NCBI GenBank assembly: GCA_903813345.2
Contig: CAIIXF020000006.1
Location: 1,922,001 to 1,986,000, forward strand
Reading direction: 5' to 3'
DNA from: Owenia fusiformis
Taxonomy: Eukaryota; Annelida; Polychaeta; Sabellida; Oweniidae
Length of the DNA stretch: 64,000 bases
The notes below the pieces were generated by a model. That model had not been told where the DNA came from, did no database searches, and worked only from the letters and a program-made list of their open reading frames with translations. The translations under genes were made by a program, and so were the position numbers. This document shows, one piece after another, positions 48,020 to 63,802 of the stretch. Numbering within the stretch: position 1 is the stretch's first letter; each line of letters opens with the position of its first letter.

Positions 48020-49060
48020 TATAAGGATTAGGTGGTTGAAAATTTCATAAACGAAGGATGACATTTGAATACATATTTATGAAATTGTGCTGCTAACACT
48101 ACTACCAATCTACACATATCTTCTCCATGACTATTTTTCTAATTCTGAAGAAGTTAACAAGTATGTCTGCAGATACAACATTCATATCACAAATGTGTTT
48201 TAGTATCACAATATAATTTAAAGCATATTATTATTTGCTTTGCATTGTTATTTCACTCTATTTCAATACACTCTTTGATATTGCTGCATTTTTGTTATAA
48301 CAGTTTCTGACATTTTTTCATTTACTGTAGATACACTTATTTTAACGCTACTTAATTTAACGGATTTGCTCAATTTCAAATATTGGTGGCTATTTAATTT
48401 GGCGGATTCAGGACTGAAGTTTAATTTTTGTAGATGTTTATGTCATTAGGACAGGTGTTTACTAAGATATTTTCTGTATTTCTTTTGGAATAATGTAGAA
48501 TTGATGACATGTTGACAGGAAATGGACCCCTGGAGTTTAATTTCTGAAGTGCATTGGACAAAAATTCCAAACTGAAATTTGACAGATTTTTAATTTGGTG
48601 GATTTTCTGAATCCACCAATCAGTCAAATTAAAACGGGAGCCAAATTAAGTGTATCTACAGTATTCCTCTCCCCAGTGCTCCCTGGTTCCAGGGACTTTG
48701 ATAAATGACTAGCTGAACTGGAAATGCATTTCATTTCGCTGATAATACATGTATTGTTGATTTGAAATCAAGAAAAATACAAGTATCATTGCAAAAACTG
48801 CATAAGTAATTGTGTCAGTTTCCTTTCTTAAGGCTCTTACAAAGTTCTTTAATATAGTGAATTTTATCCTTTTTGTGTAGTATTGTAGTGGTAATAATAC
48901 AAACGAGATACAATGAGCAGTCCCAGTAGGCAAAATAGATGCTAGATTTCCTATGGTATCATTTTGGGATTTTCATAGCTTGAAATTTCCTGACTTTTGG
49001 CCACGAAGAATGTTACAACAGTAAAATTTAGTCAAAACATCTCTTTGCCCATGGTTTGCT
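48020..49060. other. No gene seen; 3' flank of HTATIP2
   Basis: It includes an imperfect inverted pair: TACACTTATTTTAACGCTAC near 48330 and the inverse AATTAAGTGTATCTACAGTA near 48645. This suggests a MITE of about 330 bp (48329-48662) with ends like ACTGTAGATACACTTA. Confidence 0.45.
48326..48663. mobile_element. Possible MITE with TACTGTAGATACACTTA ends
   Basis: Left text TACTGTAGATACACTTATTT is matched by right text AATTAAGTGTATCTACAGTA as an inverted repeat of about 18-20 bp, enclosing about 300 bases with AATTTGGCGGATT / AATTTGGTGGATT words. Both ends could share a TA duplication. No ORF is present. Confidence 0.65.
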
Positions 49061-49062
49061 TT

Positions 49063-52931
<3,869 letters not shown>

Positions 52932-54030
52932 TTCATGTGTAAATATTCACATGTGGTTTTAGGTCTGTAAAATGACCAAAATATATACAATACTAATATC
53001 ATAAATAATAAGGAAGAATAAGTGAGTGATTTGGTTGATAAATTATACTATAGAGTACCGTTATCTACTTAAAAGCGGTGAAAGTAAGTTATTTTTAACC
53101 GGATGTGAACACTAATCGAAACGAAATCGAGGCTCACAAGTACACGTAAGTCTATTTTAATTTTGTCCATACTTTTGTCAAAATCAAAGGTAAGCTTATC
53201 AAATTCTAATCGTACATATAGTTATAAATGTACCTGTTATATCATGTTTAATATATTGCAGGATACTTCTCATGTTTAAAAAGTTATAACTACTTCTAGA
53301 GCAATATTGCAAAGTTACAAAAATGTTTTTGTCAAAAAATTAGATCTAGGCTATTCTCAAAATGATGCTCATTCTTCACTGGGATTCACTGATATGTGCA
53401 CAGTCAGAGAGAATGTTTCTGGCGAAAGGAGTTCTGGGATTTTAAATTTATGAAGTTGGGAAACCGGAAGGGCTTACCTTTTTCAATTCCCGAATCTCTC
53501 CGAAATTAGCTCATCTTGGTGACTGTAAATTGCACAGCTGTATTCAATGGAGTCTTGTCATATTCGATCAGCCTCAATTTTAAAGTGTATATTTTATTTT
53601 CAACGTGATTTCATCGTTTTTTGTCGACTGGTAAGAAAACGCCGGGCAAATGGCAAGATGGATGACTTTTGACCTGACCTTGACCACGTCATCAATATTA
53701 CCAAGATGGCGGTTTCAAAATTTTCTAAAATCGCTTCAAATAATATTATGTTAATTCCTAGCGAGTAAAGATATCTCTTAGTTTGCTATTTCACAATAAG
53801 ATAACGAAATGTGTAAGGAATTCGTATTTATCAATTAAAACATCACATCGACATTTGGTATTCGTAAACTAGACGATGAAGATAACGACCTCGAAAAAAA
53901 ACAAAAGAGCGAGAACGGGATTCGAACCCGGGCCTCCAGCGTGCTAAGCGAGAATTCTCCCCCTAGACCACCGTTATATTACATATGATGTTGGGAATTA
54001 AACGCTACTTATTTTGAATGCTATGATTCG
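52932..54030. other. Intergenic region between HTATIP2 and the nucleobindin gene
   Basis: Promoter-proximal flank of HTATIP2. Apart from the tRNA-like sequence at 53909-53977, nothing coding was recognised. Confidence 0.4.
53909..53977 (-). pseudogene. tRNA-like sequence (tRNA pseudogene or SINE head), anticodon-loop AGC
   Basis: On the minus strand, TGGTCTAGGGGGAGA fits a polymerase III A box and GGGTTCGAATCCCG a B box, at tRNA spacing. The anticodon loop position reads TTAGCAC (AGC, Ala). The T stem pairs mostly, but the acceptor halves (ATAACGG and TTCTCGC) do not, and the anticodon stem has a C-T mismatch. It is therefore a decayed tRNA or tRNA-derived SINE, not a working tRNA. Confidence 0.6.
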
Positions 54031-54033
54031 GAA

Positions 54034-54201
54034 GTGACGTCACGTTCTTCACGTTTTGTTTGAGAGCGAGAACGAGACGTGCCAGAAGCCTGGCTTTTTT
54101 GTGAGTCGAGCTGTTCAAAGTACATTTAGTTATAATTATCGCTTTCCAGAACAATTTAGGAAACAATATTTTCTATCTACGTCGATTACAAAGCATCTAA
54201 G
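54034..54201 (+). promoter_or_regulatory. Candidate promoter and 5'UTR exon of the nucleobindin gene
   Basis: AGTGACGTCACG (full CRE) lies near 54034, followed by ACGAGACGTGCC. A strong donor, CTAAG|GTACGTA, falls at 54201/54202. Nucleobindin exon 2 appears to open with an acceptor at 56702, so a non-coding first exon here is plausible. This is inferred only. Confidence 0.3.
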
Positions 54202-54979
54202 GTACGTAAATTTATATGAACAACTGAGTCAATAGGGATAAATAGCCCAACGAGAGTCGGCGGTCTTAAAAAATACTTGGATCTGGATGCCAGTCCTGGT
54301 ATAGATATAGTTCCAGCACAGTTCGAAGAACTGCGTATTAGATGTCCGTGGATATGTGCGTACCTTCGAGTTACTCTATTATCATTAGAGGTATGAAATA
54401 GACAATTATATTCAATCAATTAAATTGTAAACATACGATTTAGAGTAGGCAACTAGATATCTTATTACGGAAATAATCGACTGTCTCTGTGCTGATTAGA
54501 TCTAGATATCGATTCTTGTATCTGTTCAGATGTGACTCCTTGAAGGTTCATAAAACATGAAAATAAATCACAAGGGTTGCAGAAGATTTCCTTCCTAACT
54601 ACTGCACCAATACTTTCCAAAATAATTCATATAAAACAAAACTAATGTTAAATTATCCTGTAAACAATGTTGATGTATGTGAATATATGAAAGTACCTCT
54701 ACTTGGTTCAAACAGTTGAATAATGTTATATTTTGCTCCAAAATGGGGCTGGATTTTTATATTTTGTTCATTCTACAATCTTGCATTGGCCACTTTGATT
54801 GTGCACACATGCATACTCAACAGCGTTGCAGGCACAATGAATTAATTAGGTTCTCAATGGGGCAGAAACATGTAGTAAATAGATATGTTCCCCACCCGTT
54901 AATTTTAACATAAAACCATGTTTATGAAAAGAACATGCACACAATGATATTCAAAGGTCAAATTTGTTCAACAAGTCAG

Positions 54980-55392
54980 ATTCATAGCTGACGTTCTAAG
55001 TCAGATACGAGGATTGATAGGTACTGTGCTGATCAAGAATTCTAGGTATTGGAATTGACCTCAAAAGGAAAAAATGTGATGATGTTTTTTGCAAACTTTG
55101 TTCCCTTTGTCCAGTTGATGATTTAATAATACACACATTTTTACATGTACTCACAATCAATGTGAAAGAAATGGATTTTACAACAGAATCAAAACCTCAT
55201 GTTCACCAGATATATCTAATATGTTTTTTGATGCTTCCTTTTGATGAAAAATTGAAATGGTGCCTCAGAGATGTTGTTTTTAGTATTAAATATATTTATC
55301 CCTTGCAAACATATCATCACATGGAATATATTCAGGCAAAACATTCCTGTGACACATTAGACATTGCATATATTTTTTTCCTTCAAGTGTAA
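54980..55392 (+). pseudogene. Possible decayed LINE ORF2 C-terminus
   Basis: The text reads IRGLIGTVLIKNSRYWN then a stop, and after a frame change CKLCSLCPVDDLIIHTFLHV with an open stretch to 55392. The GT...RY...CxLC...H...C order resembles reverse-transcriptase C-termini, but the match is weak and broken. Confidence 0.3.
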
Positions 55393-56700
55393 AATAAATA
55401 GATATTAGATAGGCAAAAACATAATAAATATCTCTTTCATATTCATACAACTACGTGTATTAAAAACTTCTCTAGATTGTACATGTAAAATCTTATAGAA
55501 TTCTGAATAATTCTAGAAAAGTTCTTAGAAAAGTATGGTTGTCATTTCCTATTTAATTTGCTCTGTTTATCTACAAGATAAGAAGGAAGTTGGTATGGAT
55601 TACACTGAAACTATATGTTGTATAGTAAACAGCCTTGTAGTTTTACAAAAACATACATGATAAATACAAGTTTTGAAGAACTATAACAGGTGTTCTGTCC
55701 TCAAATTCAAACCATTTTTTCAAAATCATTTAATATGCTCTTTTTTGATCTGCATTATAATATCATGATATCTGAAATGCAACTCATTGTTATGTTCAAT
55801 TCTAGTAAATTATTACTATAAATAGAACAAAATGTTACACAGATAACAAAAAGAAAAATCATTGGGATAAATGGTACAAGTTGATTTAGATTTCATTTTT
55901 ACGATTTAGTTGATAACACATTTATTACATGAATGTATTACAATTATAACACACTATGCAATGACACTTTCACATGCTGAGATACAGTAAAACCATTCAA
56001 CTTGAACACCCTTCTAAGATGAGTACTTCTGAATAAGACCTTTTTGTATAATTTTTTTAATATACAGTATATGGATAGTAATAGATTCATTCACTTCACC
56101 AACCTACCAAGTCATGAGATAACGAGGTAACCAATGGTTGCCCCGTGGAACATTTTGGAAAATTTGATACGAATCCAATATTTAAACTAAGAGGGGGAGA
56201 AACCCCAGGGTTCAAAGATGACATATGCTTATAATGTAAATCTGTATTGAGATGACATCGTCGCTGATTGGTTTAGCGAGTCGTTCGTTGATTGGTTTAA
56301 AACAAGGTCAATTTGAAAACTTTGAAAACCAAGATGGAGGGTAAGTTTTTGACAAAAGGAGGTGCGCGAAGGAGGAAATTGTATCTCATTAATTGAATCA
56401 TGAGGTTTTCCCTCCTCTTATTTAAACTTATTATTTGTATCACCCTCATTTTTAAAATCTCCAGGGAACTAAGAGTGGGGGACAGAATAAAAATAAAAAT
56501 AAAATTGGTCACAAAATTTCTCAAACATCATAAAACATAAGCATCACTGATCACATTGCATATAACATTACACAATAATGGATACTAAAATTTGGCAAAC
56601 TGGCAAACAATCAAAAGATGCTCTTGTTCCAAACTGTTTAACTCAAATAACTGCTTATTATAGGTCTTATATTTACTTTGTTATATCATTCATATGTTAT
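55393..56700. other. No gene seen upstream of nucleobindin exon 2
   Basis: AT-rich sequence. CAGTAAAACCATTCAACTTG near 55986, with GAACACCC words, looks like the end of a decayed transposon. Confidence 0.4.
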
Positions 56701-56709
56701 AGATACGGC

Positions 56710-59700
56710 ATGGCGCATATCCTACTGCTGAGTGCCATACTGTTGGCGACCATCCCAGGGTTTATAGCACCCCCTGTTGTAGAGAAACAACCTAAACCAG
56801 TAGAAGATACAAATACAGGAGAGGATACTGTGAGTTTGAATCTTATTACCTAACTCTTCTTATCACAGTCTGCCTTTGAGTATACATTTTACTCACACAA
56901 TTGGTCTTTCCTTTGTTGATGAGTATACTCACACAATAACACACATGCGAGTAGGTAGTTACCAGTTTCACCACTAGGTGGCTCGTTCGGGTCAGATAGC
57001 ATGGCGGGTATTGTAGAAAGTTCCCTTTAACTTAAATTAAATCTGTTTTAGTGGTTCGATTTTCATATCACACTTATGTATCTAATAGTAATGCAAATTA
57101 AAATATCTCCAGTAAAAGAAAATGTTATCTGTCTAAAACAAGAAAAATTATTTTACTTTTTGTGATTTTGTAACATGGGGTCTATGGGGAATCAACCCGA
57201 ATTAGAAGTCACTCTTTCAAAAAAAATTACCATATTTTTAGATGTACTTTTACATGTAGATTTCAAATATGACATCACTTTGACTGAATTTCGAATATTT
57301 AATGACGTAAGTAAATATTATTTCTACTGGCATCTAGTCTATTGGCCTTTCCGTTGTTGATGAGTATACTCACACAATTGGCCTTTCCGTCGTTGATCAG
57401 TATACTCACACAATTGGCCTTTCCATTGTTGATGAGTATACTCACACAATTGGCCTTTCCGTTGTTGATGAGTAAACTCACACAATTGGCCTTTCCATTG
57501 TTGATGAGTATACTCACACAATTGGCCTTTCCATTGTTGATGAGTATACTCACACAATTGGCCTTTCCATTGTTGATGAGTATACTCACACAATTGGCCT
57601 TTCCGTTGTTGATGAGTAAACTCACACAATTGGCCTTTCCATTGTTGATGAGTATACTCACACAATTGGCCTTTCCATTGTTGATGAGTATACTCACACA
57701 ATTGGCCTTTCCATTGTTGATGAGTATACTCACACAATTGGCCTTTCCATCGTTGATGAGTATACTCACACAATTGGCCTTTCCATTGTTGATGAGTATA
57801 CTCACACAATTGGCCTTTCCATTGTTGATGAGTATACTCACACAATTGGCCTTTCCATTGTTGATGAGTAAGCTCACAAAATATATGTTATTGAACATGT
57901 AGACCAGAGGATTGAGTGGTCCAAATTATTTTTAGGTAGTCTTGTGTTATAACATTATTTAACTTTGGGTTTAAAACAATGTAAAGTCTGAAATTTGCAA
58001 TTTGATATAGGACTGTAAATGATTTTCAGAGTTTTAACAAAGAAGCAAAAATTATGATTTCATACCATTATGTTGTGATATGTAAGTAATTGATATCATT
58101 TGATGTGGCATTCCAAGAATTTTGTATTCCATGATTTGTAATCTTTAGGTCCTTCCAGCTTTAAGACAGTAGTGTCCTTCTTGGCAGTTAACATTTTGGC
58201 CATAAGAGCAAGCCATGATAGACCAATTAAAAACACAAGTCATACAAAATTGAATCACTGCATTGAATAATGAATGAATATGAACACGTAGGTTCTATTG
58301 TAAACCATGTAGATTTATCTTATTAACCAGCATACATGATTGACTACCAGCATATGTTTATAAAATGCGCAATTATAATATATCCCATTGCTCATGACAT
58401 GGCATCCCATTAAATTAAAACAATACCACAATCATCAATGTTGTCCTTTTATGTTAGTTGTTTTATGAGCTTTGCAGTCAGGTTTATTGTTTATACATAC
58501 TGACTTTGTGTATACAAATAAAACATGTTTCACTGTAGAAATTGTATATGCCAGTATGATTTTGTCATCACATGATGATATGATCTAGAATTTTATATTC
58601 AGTAAAACCTGAAAGTGTTCAGATTAGCAGGTGTTCACATATCAAGGTTTTATTACAATGACAATCCATGGCAGAGTAAAAGAAATGAAACCGAAAAAAT
58701 GTGTTCACATTCAGAGGTGTTCATATAACAGAAGTAAGAAAAAGTCCTCCTAAATTGTCATCTCACTAAAATCTGGCATATTCCTTTAGGTGAAGAAATA
58801 ACTGAATATTCTTGTTTTTTAGGATACTGGTCTAGAATATGATCGTTACTTAAAAGAGGTAGTATCCATATTAGAAGAGGATGAGGGCTTCAGGAAGAAA
58901 TTAGAGGAGTCAAACATTACTTATATCAAGGTACATCTTGCAAAAGTGACATCTGTTATTTTGGAGTCTACAGATAACCTATCTATAGTTTTACAGATAA
59001 CTTATCAGTAGCCCATTATTTAGATATAGGAGTTCAAAAATCTATAAATTGTTACTGTATTATAATATATTTTGACCGTTTGATGAATGTTGAATTATTT
59101 TAGAAATGTAAAAGCCTGTTTTTTATTATGCAATAAGCATGGATGTTTTATGTGTGCCCAAAATTGAATCATTAAAGTAAAGGATTATAGAGACAAGCTG
59201 GGGTATCATTTCTTTTTACTGGCAGCATTATTTTTGTATTTTCTGAGTATTATATCCTGAAATTGCTCTATACTAATATTAAATGCAATATTCACATTGG
59301 GTATTTATTAAAAGAAAAGATTCCAATATTTTACACTGTATCTTTTTCCACTTAACCTACTAGAAGCTGCTGTCTGGTATCTTCTCTTTAAATTGCCTGT
59401 CTCTGGTAAATATGGCAATCATGGGTAAATCCATTGAAATGTCCAGACTATGAAGTCAATATATTAAAAAAAGGAAACTGTTATAAAATGTTATGCGTAT
59501 ATGTAATTGTTATATTGTAGAGTGGTGAAATAGCTCAGCATTTAGAAATGGTCTCCCACAGAATCAGAACTAGACTAGATGAGCTGAAACGCCGTGAATT
59601 GACACGTCTTAAAGAGCTTATGCACGCAAAAATGCAAGCAGCAAAAGGTATGTCTATTGTTTTGAGAAGTTTTTTAAAACTCAATGGTCTTGTGATTTAA

Positions 59701-60141
59701 TGTGTTACATTTATATGAATACTCTTGTTTGATTGTCTTTTAACAATTTGTCAAGGCTCATATTTCTAACTATTTGATAGCCTAACTTTCAGATTATTTT
59801 TCATTAATCTATTTGTAAATTCAAAATACTGACTATAAAGCATCCTCCAGGTACAGGGCTCTACAGAAAGAAGGAAGGAACAGAGTTGATGATATCTAGA
59901 GCTCTGTGTTTGGAGAATGACTATAGAACATTAGCACAGACTAATGTATTGAAAGATTGTCATGTACACACTTTTTCTACTGCTATATTACAAATTAAAT
60001 GCGATTCATATGGATCATCCTCTCATTTTATTTTATAATGTTATTGAATTGTATGAAAAACACACATGTATTAATACAGCTGAGACAATCATGCCATCTC
60101 TCTTCTACATATAGATGCTGAGCTAGGAGAAAACAACAATG
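56710..60141 (+). CDS. NUCB1: Nucleobindin, N-terminal exons only (partial)
   Basis: Coding exons: 56710-56829, 58823-58930, 59521-59647 and a tentative 27-nt exon 60115-60141 (phase 1 to 1). The start Met is followed by a signal peptide (MAHILLLSAILLATIPGFIA) and a Pro/Glu linker. Then come DTGLEYDRYLKEVVSILEED, SNITYIKSGEI and VSHRIRTRLDELKRRELTRL, which closely follow vertebrate NUCB1/NUCB2 (the region that includes nesfatin-1 in NUCB2). Known family role: secretory-pathway and Golgi calcium binding through two EF-hands, and G-alpha binding. The EF-hand, DNA-binding-like basic and leucine-zipper parts are not in this window; they should lie to the right of 64000, or the locus is disrupted. 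An acceptor just before the ATG (at 56702) implies an upstream non-coding exon. Whether it is NUCB1- or NUCB2-like cannot be told; invertebrates usually have one gene. Confidence 0.85.
57341..57878. repeat. 36-bp minisatellite, 15 copies
   Basis: The unit GGCCTTTCCATTGTTGATGA + GTATACTCACACAATT recurs exactly every 36 bp from 57344. Each unit holds the palindrome TGAGTATACTCA. Because 36 is divisible by 3, three long ORFs (two minus, one plus) result; they are by-products. One and a half isolated ancestral-like units lie at 56880-56935. It sits in nucleobindin intron 1. Confidence 0.95.
58600..58735. repeat. Decayed GTGTTCA-rich repeat
   Basis: CAGTAAAACCTGAAAGTGTTC at 58601 and following GTGTTCACAT words resemble the transposon ends near 12240 and 55986. 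It lies in nucleobindin intron 1. Confidence 0.4.
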
Positions 60142-61373
60142 GTACAGTTAACCCTCTCCCAGCTTTAACAATGACACTTGGCCAATTTGACCAATTGGTG
60201 AAATTGTGTGAAACTGCTTTGGACCATTTAGATTTAGTTTTAGTAGAAATTAGTTCATGAGATGACATAGTTTCATTATTTTGTTGAGTTGATGGAATCA
60301 GATTTTGGGAATCCCAACTACAGTGTAAACCCCCCTTCCCTTTATACTGTTAAACTAGAAAGTAAGGCCTTTGTTAGTGGAATGCCCTTTAGACCACCAA
60401 AAAGTTTCACTTTCTACTTTATGGGTACAGGTTCTTAAACACAGTTCTACTTGTGAAGTGTGCCACAGGAAAAAGTGTTTCACTTAAAGTAGTGTTCCTT
60501 TTAAAGATGTTTTCCACTTAAAGATGTGTTTTGCTCAGAGGTTTTCTACTTAAAGAGGTTGTCCACATAGAGCCATTCCATTTAAAGAGGTGTTCCGCCC
60601 AAAGAAGTTTTCTGGATTCTCTTGTATCAGGAAGTTGTATATTGTAACTTTCCAATGCAACATTATTTTAAGTATATTGATAGGGCATATATAGGCGAAT
60701 GGAGAGTGCTTTCATGTTAGAGTTTATGTTTATTTTCTACTGCATGCTGTTTCATTAAATGATTAACACCTCCTCCCAATTTGTATAATAGTGATCACAT
60801 GATCACGTTTTTAACCTTTTGGTTGATGAATTTACTATGCTTGAAAACTAGATATATAATCTGGTGTTTTATGGTATAACTGAAATGGCACTAAAGCATC
60901 GTGTCACATATCAAGGTGTCGTTCTTTAAAGTAATTAATCATTCACTTGTTAAGAATATATATCTTAACTATTTCAAAAAACATTGATTATGTGTTAAAG
61001 CTGCACCTTCTATTAAAAAGTAATCATGGTTTGTCCCGAGGTACCTAGTAGTCTGGATGTAGAGCCAGTAGAGGTGGAAATGCTTATTATATGAACTTTT
61101 TTTGCATTTTCTGTTTAAACATGATATCCATATTCAGAAACTGTTGGATGCCCAACGGGCATCCTTGAGGAATTTTTTTGGCGGCCATTTTGAATTTTCA
61201 CACGTTTTATGTATTTTAGCCAGCATATTAGAACAGAAAACTAGCATACACATACACAAATCTTGCTGTTTTTTCTATAATAGAGTTTTAATATGATGTA
61301 TACCAATATGTTAGGTTCCAGAAATGTTTCTTGACAAAAATAAAAAAATTCAAGATGGCCGCCAACCTTACAA
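60142..61373. other. No supported exon; probable nucleobindin intron
   Basis: It holds decayed GTGTTCCACTT-type repeats at 60430-60610 and a small palindrome GGATGCCCAACGGGCATCC at 61145-61163. No EF-hand exon was found on either strand. Confidence 0.5.
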
Positions 61374-61571
61374 TTTATGAAATGTCTCATTCTGTGATAA
61401 TATCAAATGGATATTAGTGTTTCCTACAAAATTATCAATAAAAAATACTAAATACATCTGATCATGATCTCTTTCTCACATATAAAATATCTGAAATGAG
61501 TAAAAAGTAACCTACATAATAATAATGATGTTCCACAAGGGTCATTTCTTGGTGCTATATATATCTTGAAT

Positions 61572-62354
61572 TTATGAATTCTCTTCTTTTACTAAGATTT
61601 CATCAAGGATTTCCCTCAATAAATCCTCATCAGTTTCTTCCAATTCCTGTTCAGTTACTGTTTTTTGTATGTTGGTTATTGCATTCATTCCCCTTGCAAA
61701 CACAGAACAATGTACATGATAAAGATGCCTTCGAGCATGAACATCGCCCAGTTCTACATACCTTGCCCTCCGATGCACATGTGCACTTAATGAGCTTGAG
61801 AATTCCTTCAGGGGCACAGGGTGTATCCTTGGGCATTGTTGTTGGGACAAGTGAGCCTGTGCTATTAATTTCCCAACCATAATCTTTTGGAAGGATAAGT
61901 GGGGGGTCAGGCATATCAGCATTTTTCCATATAGCTACTTGGAAATGAGCTCGCTTCACATGCTGGGAAAATGCTTCTGTTGTTGGTGGGAGGGATTTTA
62001 GCTTTGGTGCATTTGTAATGTGTTTTGCAGCATTTTATTTGCCCATACAGCATATCTCACATCAGACATTTTGTCTGTGACTTTAGGTGTAATTCCATAA
62101 CATCTAGATACAAATTCTGTTCAAGTTTTCTCAACTTCAGTCATGTCTGCAGTGACATCTCCCAAGTTAGTGAGTGAGTATCTATTTAACACCTTCAGGA
62201 CTGTTAGCTTGCCAATTCCATGCATGCAAGATGTCGTATCACTGCCAGAGAGACCATGCGCAGCTAACAAGTTTGGGATTTTTAATTTGTGTTCATTTAC
62301 GGTTGCATTAATGTTAATGTTTGCTCTGCCAGATGATGTTCCCTCCATTATCAC
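61572..62354 (-). pseudogene. Inverted partial copy of the FEN/PIN-like, Cys-rich gene (broken)
   Basis: Read on the minus strand it repeats the 3' half of the gene at 62333-63802: the MEGTSSGRANININATVN region, GLSGSDTTS, GIGK and the Cys-rich tail. It is broken by an in-frame stop near 62120 (Ser codon in the other arm changed to TGA), by a one-base loss near 62025, and by a further frame shift near the C-terminus. Where the right arm has a stop (63329), this arm has a Trp codon. It has no start of its own and lacks the 5' half. Confidence 0.85.
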
Positions 62355-63802
62355 TATTTGATGAAAATGGAGAAATTAATATCACAACTTCAAAATCAAC
62401 ACTGAAACAAAAGTTACAGATTGAGGTGACCTCAAGAGGAAACAATTGCAATGTACGTGTCGTTGATGGGTGTGCCATCCTTTGGATCATAACATGGCCG
62501 ATGGCTGGCAAAATTGAAAACTTCTGTATTGCTTTCACTAAGTACATCCTGAGATTCCTAACCGAATCAGATGTATACCTTATCTTTGACAGATATAAAG
62601 ACAATAGCATAAAGAACAGCACCAGGTCATCTCGAGCTCAATCAGCCAGGAGAGTGTATAAGTTCAGCTCCGACACACCTCTCCCTGCACAGAATGTTGT
62701 ACTGAATGTGACTGAGAACAAAGTCCAGTTGATAAAGTGTGTCATCGACCATCTCACTCAAAAAGCTAGTGAAGGATCATTCTCCAACATCCTTGTTATC
62801 ACAGGTCCTGATCCAACACCTGTACAAATTCACAAAGGCAATATTGACCAACGTAATGACTTAAGGAACACTCAAGAAGAAGCAGATGTTGATATCGTAC
62901 ACCAGGTTCTGCATGCTGCCAGTAAAGGCCAACAGAATATCAGTGTACTCAGTGATGATACTGATGTTTTCCTTCTACTTCTTCATCACTGTCTCAAGCA
63001 GAAGTTAATGGAAAATAACATCATAATGGAGGGAACATCATCTGGCCGAGCAAACATTAACATAAATGCAACCGTAAATGAACACAGATTAAAAATCCCA
63101 AACTTGTTAGCTGCGCATGGTCTCTCTGGCAGTGATACAACATCTTGCATGCATGGAATTGGCAAGCTAACAGTCCTGAAGGTGTTAAATAGATACTCAC
63201 TCACTAACTTGGGAGATGTCAATGCAGACATGACTGAAGTTGAGAAAACTTCAACAGAATTTGTTTCTAGATGTTATGGAATTACACCTAAAGTCACAGA
63301 CAAAATGTCTGATGTGAGATATGCTGTGTGAGCAAAGAAAAATGCTGCAAAACACATTACAAATGCACCAAAGCTAAAATCCCTCCCACCAACAACAGAA
63401 GCATTTTTCCAGCATGTGAAGCGAGCTCATTTCCAAGTAGCTATATGGAAAAATGCTGGTATGCCTGACCCCCCACTTATCCTTCCAACAGATTATGGTT
63501 GGGAAATTAACAGCACAGGCTCAATTGTCCCAACAACAATGCCCAAGGATACACCCTGTGCCCCTGAAGGGATTCTCCAGCTCATTAAGTGCACATGTGC
63601 ATCAGAGGGCAATGTATGTAGAACTGGGCAATGTTCATGCTCCAAGGCATCTTTATCATGTACATTGTTCTGTGTTTGCAAGGGGAATGAATGCAATAAC
63701 CAACATACAAAGACAGTAACTGAACAGGAATTGGAAGAAACTGATGAGGATTTATTGAGGGAAATCCTTGATGAAATCTTAGTAAAAGAAGAGAATTCAT
63801 AA
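62333..63802 (+). pseudogene. FEN/PIN-like nuclease-fold protein with Cys-rich tail, one in-frame stop
   Basis: An intronless frame of about 490 codons is interrupted by one TGA at 63329-63331; both sides are in the same frame. Motifs in order: TQEEADVDIVHQ (EEAD at 62876-62887), VLSDDTDVFLLLL (62948 on), HGLSGSDTTSCMHGIGKLTV (GSD at 63128-63136, GIGK at 63155-63166). The tail, CTCASEGNVCRTGQCSCSK then CxxxCxCxGxxCNN, is a CxC-type metal-binding pattern. It ends in an acidic ETDEDLLREILDEILVKEE. The order acidic-acidic-GxD-helix-hairpin-like GIG resembles XPG/FEN1 nucleases; this is inference. Similar proteins, in my recollection, are multicopy in marine invertebrates and may be mobile-element borne. 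The 5' end runs into the inverted arm, so the true N-terminus is lost. Confidence 0.7.

Noticed and set aside
47725-48050. Three overlapping plus-strand ORFs rich in HPPFALPILHLHYPSSIC
   Set aside because: All three frames read the same 20-bp minisatellite, so they are a repeat by-product.
53909-53977. Functional tRNA-Ala gene
   Set aside because: Acceptor halves do not pair and the anticodon stem has a mismatch, so only a pseudogene or SINE call is supported.
57299-57902. Three long ORFs (168-199 codons) on both strands
   Set aside because: They are created by a 36-bp minisatellite whose unit has no stop in these frames; there are no splice signals or homology.
59850-60036. Plus-strand open stretch after a CTCCAG acceptor (LYRKKEGTELMISRALCL)
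   Set aside because: The phase fits nucleobindin exon 3, but the sequence is unlike any nucleobindin region and no donor follows before the stop.
60115-60260. Read-through of the tentative nucleobindin exon 4 to a stop at 60260
   Set aside because: The downstream residues (LPALTMTLGQFDQLVKL) do not match the family; a GT donor after 27 nt is the better reading, though still tentative.
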